Shown here piece by piece: positions 15,401 to 21,458 of a stretch of 23,865 bases of DNA. The notes beneath the pieces were generated by a model, which saw only the letters and a program-made list of their open reading frames with translations, made no database searches and was not told where the DNA came from. Where the stretch lies: positions 1-23,865 of the forward strand of contig CALBME010000100.1 of assembly GCA_937896295.1 (NCBI GenBank). Direction: 5' to 3'. The stretch's first letter is position 1. The number at the start of each line of letters is the position of its first letter. The position numbers and the translations under genes were made by a program. The stretch is from an uncultured Micavibrio sp. (GTDB taxonomy: Bacteria > Pseudomonadota > Alphaproteobacteria > Micavibrionales > UBA1664).

Positions 15401-15895
15401 GAGCGACTTTTGGATGAAGTCACCCTGTTCCTGCATCAGGTGGAGTCCGATCTTCCGCCTGAGCAGCAGCGTATGCTTGAAAAGGCGCGTCACAGGGATT
15501 CGATCCTTGAAGGACGGCGTATTCTTCTGGTGGAGGATGACATTCGCAACGTGTATGCCGTCACCAATATTTTCGAGCCGCAGGGGGCCATCGTGCAGAT
15601 TGCCCGCAACGGACGGGAAGCGCTGGAGGCACTAGCGAAAACAAAGGGCGGTAAGGACGATGCTATCGATATTGTTCTTATGGATGTGATGATGCCCGAG
15701 ATGGACGGCATTACGGCCACGCGCGAAATTCGCAAGGACAGCGCATGGAAAAAACTGCCCATCATCATGCTGACCGCCAAGGCGATGAAAGACGATCAGG
15801 AGAAATGCCTGTCGGCTGGGGCCAATGATTACATGGCCAAGCCGCTTGATGTTGAAAAACTCTTAAGTCTTGTACGTGTTTGGATGCCACGATGA
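12455..15895 (+). CDS. CHASE3-GAF hybrid histidine kinase with three receiver domains
   Basis: A 1146-residue membrane kinase. TM1 is about 19-41; a periplasmic CHASE3 domain (about 42-188, with AETGQRGYIISG) follows; TM2 is about 194-217; then a GAF domain (about 225-380) and a long Glu/Gln-rich coiled coil (about 385-478). HisKA has His487 (NMSHELRTPLN), the HATPase has NLLSNAIKF, DTGIGI and GGTGLGL, and three receivers carry phospho-acceptors Asp803, Asp925 and Asp1077. The middle receiver has IIIKGAKS instead of the usual Lys-Pro end of the active site. ATG at 12455 is preceded by AGAGGG. It is the first gene of a four-gene operon with CheR, CheB and a second hybrid kinase. Such kinases integrate envelope (CHASE3) and cytoplasmic (GAF) signals, typically for stress or lifestyle switching; the actual signal is unknown. 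Confidence 0.93.
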   Translation: MPEREKALAKAKSSHALVDGLMTAGLGVVVLFFVATGMIAYSNNKVLTRQTQLVTRTHEVITSVNQILSAVKDAETGQRGYIISGVETYLTPYRSALNDLDQRFATANALLADETEQRERLAALKKRVDAKLQELEETIALRRERGFEAAHALVLTDRGKEDMDAIRTLIAEIHSEENIIREQRIQQMRQAFRATLVSSLLTAALGLMLASAVAYLIRRTVISRRREAWLQVGQAGLSAAMLGDQDLQRLGDAVLRFLAEFFDAHAGAFYAKSGERFIRIATYGVPADGRVPEQFRAGETLMGQAAKDKRAFFVQDVPDNYLTFGSSLGQSKPRYLAIAPAVADKEVNAVFELGFVHKINNQAVQLLSLASEAIGVAVRSANYREHLQSLLEETQRQAEELQTQSEELRVSNEELEEQSMALKASQQSLQQQQAELEQANSQLEEQTQMLEAQRDDLQRAKAVVQVKAQELEQASQYKSDFLANMSHELRTPLNSSLILAKLLADNKEGNLTEEQVKFAQTIQAAGNDLLMLINDILDLSKIEAGHMDVSPAPVELRILANDAARIFVPLAQQKGLKFETNIAPNCPEFIDTDRQRLEQILKNLLSNAIKFTEKGSVSLNITKTVDGKVTFAVTDTGIGIAPDQQRAVFDAFRQADSTISRKYGGTGLGLSISRELARLLGGTIELTSTPGKGSTFSISLPMRYDAGLVRPQGEAFRSSNALEPQPAVQAGAEPSDPVVHLPDDRTKLAAGERSLLVIEDDPSFAKILYDLAHELGFKCLLASTAEDGWLTVRQYMPSAVLLDVGLPDHSGLSVLDRLKHDPRTRHIPVHVVSADDYSQTALSLGAVGYMLKPVKREDLLSAFQKLETRLDQDMRRILVVEDDKTQRESVMKLLATHDVEVVGVGTAAECLERLKDATFDCMVLDLSLPDASGYSLLETLAQTDMYSFPPVIVYTGRDLSEGDEQKLRRYSKSIIIKGAKSPERLLDEVTLFLHQVESDLPPEQQRMLEKARHRDSILEGRRILLVEDDIRNVYAVTNIFEPQGAIVQIARNGREALEALAKTKGGKDDAIDIVLMDVMMPEMDGITATREIRKDSAWKKLPIIMLTAKAMKDDQEKCLSAGANDYMAKPLDVEKLLSLVRVWMPR

Positions 15896-16719
15896 CAAAC
15901 ACTTCCGAAGACATGGAAATCAGCCTTTTGCTGGAGGCGATTCATCGCAATTATCATTATGATTTTCGCGGCTACGCCATGGCTTCCGTCCGGCGGCGCC
16001 TGAAGCTTGCGCGGGATCGTTTCGGCTTTCGCAGTTATTCCCAATTGCAGGATCATGTTCTGCATGATGCTGCGGGTTTGAACGCAGTCCTTTCTTTCCT
16101 GACCGTGCAGGTGAGTGAGATGTTCCGGGACCCTGCGTATTTTCGCGCCGTCCGGGAGAAAGTTATTCCTCATCTGCGAACCTATCCATCGTTAAAGGTC
16201 TGGATTGCCGGGTGCAGCAGCGGGGAGGAACTGTATTCCTTTGTCATCATGTTCCGCGAAGAGGGGCTTGAGGACAAAACCCTGTTTTATGCCACGGATA
16301 TCAGCGCCGATGCCCTTAAGAAGGCTGAACTTGGTGTTTACGATCTTTCCCGTATCGCGCAATTTTCAGAAAATTATCAGAAGGCCGGCGGAAAAACATC
16401 CCTGTCGGATTACTACACGGCGGGTTATGGGGCGGTTACGTTTGATAAATCCCTTCGCAGGCGCGTGGTTTTTTCCGACCACAGCCTTGCAACGGATGCG
16501 GTGTTTGCCGAGATGCAGATGATTTCGTGCCGCAATGTCCTGATCTATTTCGAGCGTGATCTGCAGAACCGCGCCATCGGGCTTTTTTCTGAATCCTTAA
16601 ACCGCAAGGGTTTTCTTGGTCTTGGCGCCAAGGAATCGTTGCGGTTCACCAAACATTCTGACGATTTTGCCGATTTTTCGAAGGATGAACGCATCTATCA
16701 GAAAACGGGGGGTGCATGA
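15892..16719 (+). CDS. cheR: CheR-type protein-glutamate methyltransferase
   Basis: A 275-residue stand-alone CheR. The N-terminal helical domain includes FRGYAMASVRRRLKLAR, then VSEMFRDPAYF. The SAM-binding motif is WIAGCSSGEELYS, and the active-domain motif is ISCRNVLIYF. The chosen ATG (15892-15894) overlaps the kinase TGA as ATGA; the frame is also open upstream to a TTG at 15880, which would add four residues and is less likely. CheR methylates glutamates in chemoreceptors with SAM. No chemoreceptor gene lies in this window, so the target is uncertain: it could be a distant receptor or the Glu/Gln-rich coiled coil of the neighbouring kinases (inference). It overlaps cheB by 4 bases. Confidence 0.92.
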   Translation: MTNTSEDMEISLLLEAIHRNYHYDFRGYAMASVRRRLKLARDRFGFRSYSQLQDHVLHDAAGLNAVLSFLTVQVSEMFRDPAYFRAVREKVIPHLRTYPSLKVWIAGCSSGEELYSFVIMFREEGLEDKTLFYATDISADALKKAELGVYDLSRIAQFSENYQKAGGKTSLSDYYTAGYGAVTFDKSLRRRVVFSDHSLATDAVFAEMQMISCRNVLIYFERDLQNRAIGLFSESLNRKGFLGLGAKESLRFTKHSDDFADFSKDERIYQKTGGA

Positions 16720-17297
16720 GTCCGGTGCATGTCAAAGCCGTGGTTATTGGCGGTTCGGCGGGCTCTGTCGAGGCGTTGACCACGCTTCTTTCAGTGCTGC
16801 CGGAGCAGTACGGCATTCCCGTGATTGCGGTCGTTCACCTGCCGCCAGATTCAAAAAGCCTTCTGGCTGATATTCTGCAACCGCACTGCAAGCTGATTGT
16901 GCAGGAGATCGAAGACAAAACGCCCCTTTTGCCGGGACATGTGTATTTGGCACCGCCCGATTATCACGTGCTGCCGGAGTCGCACAACGTCCTTTCCCTG
17001 TCGGCGGAGGAGGAGGTTCTTTTTTCACGTCCTTCCATCGACGTGTTGTTTGAAACGGCAGCCGATTCTTTCGACGGTAAAGTCGTTGGTGTCGTTATGA
17101 CGGGCGCCAATGAGGATGGTGCGCGGGGACTTAAAAAAATCATCGATGCCGGCGGTCTTGGCCTCATTCAGGACCCTGCGACCGCTTATGCGCCCATGAT
17201 GCCACGCGCGGCGGAAGCAGCGTGTCCAACGGCAAAGCTTATGACTTTAAGCCAGATCGGCGAATTTCTGACACATGAGGTAAGTTCATGCCGTTAA
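16716..17297 (+). CDS. cheB: CheB-type methylesterase domain, no receiver
   Basis: A 193-residue protein consisting only of the CheB catalytic domain. The triad is visible: Ser14 in IGGSAGS, His41 in VVHLPP, and Asp134 in MTGANEDGARG. Canonical CheB carries an N-terminal receiver that controls it; here it is absent, so regulation must come from elsewhere, for example docking to a neighbouring kinase. It removes methyl esters from, or deamidates, the residues CheR acts on. It overlaps cheR by ATGA at the start and the next gene by 10 bases at the end. Confidence 0.93.
   Translation: MSPVHVKAVVIGGSAGSVEALTTLLSVLPEQYGIPVIAVVHLPPDSKSLLADILQPHCKLIVQEIEDKTPLLPGHVYLAPPDYHVLPESHNVLSLSAEEEVLFSRPSIDVLFETAADSFDGKVVGVVMTGANEDGARGLKKIIDAGGLGLIQDPATAYAPMMPRAAEAACPTAKLMTLSQIGEFLTHEVSSCR
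17277..17284 (+). promoter_or_regulatory. strong ribosome binding site inside cheB for the next kinase
   Basis: GAGGTAAG ends a few bases before ATG 17288-17290, within the last codons of cheB. It fixes the start of the receiver-kinase-receiver gene and gives it its own translation initiation despite the 10-base overlap. Confidence 0.65.
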
Positions 17298-18880
17298 CCC
17301 AGACCAGTCCGGTTCATATCCTTCTGGTTGATGATCTGCCGGAAAACCTGATTGCGCTTGAGGCGCTGTTGCGCCGTGATGATCTTGTGCTTTTGCAGGC
17401 GCGTTCAGGGCATGAAGCCCTGGAACTGCTTCTGAAGCATGATGTGGCATTGGCACTGATGGATGTGCAAATGCCCGTCATGGATGGTTTCGAACTGGCC
17501 GAGCTTATGCGCGGCACGGAACGCACGCGCGGGGTGCCCATTATATTCCTGACCGCCGGGGCTGCGGATTCGCGCCGCCGTTTCCGGGGATACGAGGCGG
17601 GTGCTGTCGATTTTCTATATAAGCCGATCGAGCCTGATATCCTGCGGAGCAAGGTGGATGTTTTTGTTGAACTGTATCGTCAGCGTCAAAGCATTGCCGC
17701 ACAGCGTGATGCGCTGGAAGAACTGAACATCAAGGCCGCGGAATATGCCGAGGCGCTTGAGGAAGCCGACCGGCGCAAAGATGAGTTCCTGGCGACGCTG
17801 GCACATGAACTGCGAAATCCGCTGGCACCCATCCGCAACGGGCTGCAGATCATGCGTATGGCCGATGGCGGGGTCATTCCCGGCGATCTGCGCGATATGA
17901 TGGATCGCCAGATGACGCATCTGGTGCATCTGATCGACGATCTTCTGGATGTGTCACGTATCAGCAAGGGCAAGATCGCGCTGGAACGCAAAGTCATATC
18001 GCTCAAAGAGGCGCTGCAATCCGCGGTCGAAGCCAGCCAACCCCTTGTCGATGCCGGCCAGCACAGATTATCGGTCGATCTTCCGCCGGATGACCTATGG
18101 ATCAACGGCGACATGATCCGTGTGACGCAGATCGTTACCAATCTTCTGAACAATGCCGCCAAGTATACGCCTGCGGGTGGTGCCATCATGCTGACGGTCC
18201 GGGAATCGGACGGTCATGCCGTCATTACGGTGGCGGATAACGGTATGGGTATTCCTGCCGACATGCTGCCGCGCGTGTTCGATCTTTTCACGCAGGTGCA
18301 GCGCGATGGCGCGCAGACCCAAGGTGGGCTTGGGATTGGTCTTGCGCTGGTCAAGCAGTTGCTGGAGATGCAGGATGGCACGATCGAAGCCCAAAGCGCC
18401 GGCCTGGGCAAGGGCAGCCGGTTTACCGTGCGCTTGCCGCTGGTCGAGGCGCCTTTGCTGGCGCAGCCGGTAGGGGAAGCGCGTACGGTTCAATCCGAGG
18501 GCAGCCCCTTGCGTGTGCTGGTGGTGGACGACAACGTCGATTCTGCCCGTACCACAGGCTGGATGCTGGAGATGATGGACCATCACCCTGTCATCGTTCA
18601 TGACGGCATGGAAGCGATAAAGGTAGCCCGGCAGGAAAAGCCGGATGTCATTCTGCTGGATATCGGCATGCCCGGTATGAATGGATACGAAGTGTGCCGT
18701 GCCCTGCGTTCAGATCAGCAGTTTAAAAATACGATCATGATTGCGCAGACCGGATGGGGTCAGGAGAAAGACCGCCAGGAAGCGCGTGATGCAGGTTTCG
18801 ATCATCATATCGTCAAACCTGTCGGTTTTGACGCATTTTCGAATTTGCTGGCTGGTGTCAGGCCGCAGAACGGCCGATAG
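17288..18880 (+). CDS. soluble receiver-histidine kinase-receiver hybrid protein
   Basis: A 530-residue cytoplasmic protein with no membrane segment. Domain order: receiver 1 (about 8-130) with Asp59 (MDVQMPVMDG) and Lys-Pro in LYKPIEP; a coiled coil (about 135-162); HisKA with His173 in TLAHELRNPLAPIRNGL; HATPase with NLLNNAAKYTP, DNGMGI and GLGIGLALV; and a C-terminal receiver with Asp458 (LLDIGMPGMNG) and VKPVGF. The HELRNPL form of the H-box is typical of kinases in CheB/CheR-associated clusters. The N-terminal receiver probably takes phosphate from, or docks onto, the CHASE3-GAF kinase encoded first in the operon. No DNA-binding or enzymatic output domain is present. Its stop lies 4 bases from the convergent ligase stop, within a small stem-loop. 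Confidence 0.93.
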   Translation: MPLTQTSPVHILLVDDLPENLIALEALLRRDDLVLLQARSGHEALELLLKHDVALALMDVQMPVMDGFELAELMRGTERTRGVPIIFLTAGAADSRRRFRGYEAGAVDFLYKPIEPDILRSKVDVFVELYRQRQSIAAQRDALEELNIKAAEYAEALEEADRRKDEFLATLAHELRNPLAPIRNGLQIMRMADGGVIPGDLRDMMDRQMTHLVHLIDDLLDVSRISKGKIALERKVISLKEALQSAVEASQPLVDAGQHRLSVDLPPDDLWINGDMIRVTQIVTNLLNNAAKYTPAGGAIMLTVRESDGHAVITVADNGMGIPADMLPRVFDLFTQVQRDGAQTQGGLGIGLALVKQLLEMQDGTIEAQSAGLGKGSRFTVRLPLVEAPLLAQPVGEARTVQSEGSPLRVLVVDDNVDSARTTGWMLEMMDHHPVIVHDGMEAIKVARQEKPDVILLDIGMPGMNGYEVCRALRSDQQFKNTIMIAQTGWGQEKDRQEARDAGFDHHIVKPVGFDAFSNLLAGVRPQNGR

Positions 18881-18894
18881 CGTATCAGGCTATC
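18876..18894. terminator. stem-loop across two convergent stop codons, possible weak bidirectional terminator
   Basis: GATAGC-N7-GCTATC: a perfect 6-bp stem with a 7-base loop that spans both the kinase TAG (18878-18880) and the ligase TGA (18885-18887). On the + strand it is followed by AGTCTTT, a poor T-tract, so termination efficiency is doubtful. Confidence 0.3.
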
Positions 18895-20453
18895 AGTCTT
18901 TCCACGTTCGAGAGCGTATCAGCTTCTTCCGGGGGTTTGTCCCAGCGTATCCGGTTGATGCGGGGAAAGCGCAAGGCGACGCCAGATTTATGGCGCGCGG
19001 AATGATGGGCGGAGTCGAAGGCGACCTCGAACACCAGTTTGCGTTCGACTTCGCGCACCGGACCGAAACGGTTGGTGGTGTGCGCGCGTACCCATTTATC
19101 AAGCTTCAGCAGTTCTTCGTCCGTGAACCCGGAATAGGCCTTGCCTACGGGTACGATTTCCCCGTCTTTCCAGACGCCGAACGTGTAGTCGGAATAAAAC
19201 GAAGAGCGTTTTCCGTGGCCGCGCTGGGCATACATCAGCACCGCGTCGATCAGGCGAGGATCACGTTTCCATTTAAACCACGGGCCCTTGGGGCGCCCGG
19301 CGATATAGGGACTGTCGTATCTTTTGAGCATGATGCCCTCGTGTCCCTGTTCTTCCGCGCCCTGCACACGCAGGGTCATGAGGTGATTCCAGTCTGCATA
19401 ATCCAGAATGGGCGAAAGATCGAGCCTGGGCGATGGATTGCGTGCAACCCATGATGCGAGCCTCAGGCGCCGTTCGTTCAAGGGAAGGTCGCGCACGTCC
19501 TCCTCATCGTCGAAGAGAATATCATAAAGACGAATGAAGGCAGGGTAATCCGCCAGCATCTGGCTGGTCACGGTCTTGCGGTTCAGGCGTTGTTGCAGGT
19601 CGTTGAAAGGCTGAACCTGAAAATTCCGGCCGGCCAGCAATTCACCGTCAAGCACGGCGGAGCCGCCGACATGATCGAGAATATCGGGGAATGCGGCGGC
19701 AATATCGTCGCCGGTGCGGGAGAAAATACGTTTTTCATGATCGCTCAAGACCAGCTGGACGCGGATGCCATCCCATTTCCATTCGGCCTGATAGTCGGAA
19801 GGTTTCAGGTTTTCGAAGTCCTTTTTCTCGTCAATCGGATTGGATAGCATCATGGGGTGGAAGACCCGGTGGCGGTGAATTTCAGGCAGGGTCCCACGAT
19901 TTTCCAGCCACGCGAACAGGTCGGCGTATGGATATTCGATGCCGTGCCAGATTTTCTCGATATCCTGCACGTCTTTTTGTCCAAATTCCGCCAAGGCCGT
20001 TTTCGCCAGTCTGGCAGAGACGCCCACCCGCAGGTTTCCCGTGGCCAGTTTCATGATGGCCCAGCGTTCCGTTGCATTCCCGGCGGACAGATAACCGGCG
20101 ATACGCCCCGGCAGTTCGCTTTTTTTGCGGGTTTCAAGATCTAGCACCAGTTCAGAAAGGGTGGGGAGAATGTCGTCGGTGGTATCAGGCCAGATCAGGG
20201 CAATGGTTTCCGCAAGGTCGCCCACATAGTCGTATGACAATGCGAAGAGTTCCGGATCGATTTTTTGCAGGACGAGGTCGCGCAGATGTGATGATTTGAC
20301 ATTGGTCAGCGACAAGTTGCCCGTTAGAACCGCAAGGGCATAGCCACGGTCCGGGTCGGGAGCTTCGCGGAAATACTGCACCATGTGGCCGATCTTGGCG
20401 TTGCGGGCCGGCGTCAACAGCAGGGATTCCAGCAAGGTTGCGAAAAGCTTCAT
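18885..20453 (-). CDS. ATP-dependent DNA ligase (cluster-associated, TIGR04120-type)
   Basis: A 522-residue ligase. The N-terminal helical DNA-binding domain (about 1-200) includes TERWAIMKLATGNLRVGVSARL; nucleotidyltransferase motif I is EWKWDGIR with the adenylated Lys226; motif III is LYDILF; motif IV is HEGIMLKRYDSPY; motif V is WFKWKRD. A C-terminal OB domain includes LVFEVAFDSAHHSARHKSG. The enzyme seals nicks using ATP, with a lysyl-AMP intermediate. Ligases of this type form a repair cluster with an MBL-fold exonuclease, an Lhr-like helicase and a metallophosphoesterase; the first two partners are here, and the phosphoesterase may lie just beyond the right edge. ATG at 20451-20453 is 3 bases after the exonuclease stop, so the two are one transcript. 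Confidence 0.94.
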   Translation of the reverse strand: MKLFATLLESLLLTPARNAKIGHMVQYFREAPDPDRGYALAVLTGNLSLTNVKSSHLRDLVLQKIDPELFALSYDYVGDLAETIALIWPDTTDDILPTLSELVLDLETRKKSELPGRIAGYLSAGNATERWAIMKLATGNLRVGVSARLAKTALAEFGQKDVQDIEKIWHGIEYPYADLFAWLENRGTLPEIHRHRVFHPMMLSNPIDEKKDFENLKPSDYQAEWKWDGIRVQLVLSDHEKRIFSRTGDDIAAAFPDILDHVGGSAVLDGELLAGRNFQVQPFNDLQQRLNRKTVTSQMLADYPAFIRLYDILFDDEEDVRDLPLNERRLRLASWVARNPSPRLDLSPILDYADWNHLMTLRVQGAEEQGHEGIMLKRYDSPYIAGRPKGPWFKWKRDPRLIDAVLMYAQRGHGKRSSFYSDYTFGVWKDGEIVPVGKAYSGFTDEELLKLDKWVRAHTTNRFGPVREVERKLVFEVAFDSAHHSARHKSGVALRFPRINRIRWDKPPEEADTLSNVERLIA

Positions 20454-20456
20454 GTC

Positions 20457-21449
20457 CTAGTCTTCGCCTTCCTCGTCTTCACGGCCCTGCAGATGCAGGG
20501 GCGCGCCTTTCAGGCCCTGCGTTGCACACCAGTGGACCAGGCCGTCCTCGCGCCCGTGCGTGACCCAGATGTCATTTGCCTGTGTATCCCGGATGGTGTG
20601 GGTCAGTTCGTCCCAGTCAGCATGATCAGATATGACCAGCGGCAGTTCAATGCCGCGCTGGCGTACACGCTGCTTTACCGTCATCCAGCCAGACGCCATC
20701 GCTAAGACCGGTTCGTTCATGCGACGCGACCATGGTTCCTTTAGCGCGCTGGGCGGGGCGATGACGATCTGTCCTTTCAGTTCATCTTTGGCAAGGCCGG
20801 TGGCTTTACGCACCACGCCGAGTTTAACGCCTGCGTTCTGATAATATTCGGTGCAGTTCCAGCAGCTTCCATGCAGATAGATGGGTGCATCATATCCTGC
20901 CAGACGCAAAAGGCTGATGACGCGCTGTGTCTTGCCGAGGCCGTAGGCGGCGACCAGATGGCTGCGATCAGGAAAGTTCCGATGGCTCTCCAGTAATTTT
21001 GCGATTTCCTGCATCGGATCGGGATGACGGAAGACGGGGAGACCGAAGGTCGCCTCGGTCACAAAAATATCGCATGTCACCGGGGTGAAAGCGTGAACCG
21101 TGTGGTCGTTGCGGCGTTTGTAATCGCCCGACACCACCGCGCGGCAGGATTTGTGTTCCAGTAGAATCTGGGCGCTGCCGAGAATATGTCCCGCGGGGTA
21201 GAGGGTGAGCGTCACGTCACCCAAGGACAGCGAGGTTTCGTAAACCAGTTCCTGCCAGTTTTGTGCCGCATGGGGACCATACCGGGTTTTCATCAGGCCG
21301 ATCGTGTCAGGCGTTGCCAGTACGTTTTTGTGGCCGGGCCGGGCATGGTCGGCATGAGCATGGGTAATAATCGCGCGATCGACCGGGAAGGGCGGGTCGA
21401 TATAGGCGTCAAGCGGCTCTATATACAGGTCATGGCGCAGAAGAGGCAT
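20457..21449 (-). CDS. ligase-associated metallo-beta-lactamase/beta-CASP exonuclease
   Basis: A 330-residue nuclease of the SNM1/Artemis-like MBL fold. Metal-binding residues are visible: THAHADH with His30, His32, Asp34 and His35, then LYPAGHILGSAQI (His), VSGDYKRR (Asp) and SDHADW (His). It fits the TIGR04122 family; the Pseudomonas putida homologue is described as a manganese-dependent DNA nuclease. The frame is open upstream to 21521, but that version would add 24 residues unlike the family and overlap the divergent helicase gene, so I chose the ATG at 21447-21449, where the usual family start (short leader, then YIDPPFPVDRAIITH) falls. No good ribosome site precedes it. Co-directional with and 3 bases from the ligase. 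Confidence 0.9.
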   Translation of the reverse strand: MPLLRHDLYIEPLDAYIDPPFPVDRAIITHAHADHARPGHKNVLATPDTIGLMKTRYGPHAAQNWQELVYETSLSLGDVTLTLYPAGHILGSAQILLEHKSCRAVVSGDYKRRNDHTVHAFTPVTCDIFVTEATFGLPVFRHPDPMQEIAKLLESHRNFPDRSHLVAAYGLGKTQRVISLLRLAGYDAPIYLHGSCWNCTEYYQNAGVKLGVVRKATGLAKDELKGQIVIAPPSALKEPWSRRMNEPVLAMASGWMTVKQRVRQRGIELPLVISDHADWDELTHTIRDTQANDIWVTHGREDGLVHWCATQGLKGAPLHLQGREDEEGED

Positions 21450-21450
21450 C

Positions 21451-21454
21451 GGAG
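21451..21454 (+). promoter_or_regulatory. ribosome binding site of the helicase gene
   Basis: GGAG 4 bases before ATG 21459-21461. It sits in the 9-base gap between the two divergent start codons and supports the helicase start chosen here. Confidence 0.55.
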
Positions 21455-21458
21455 TGAT

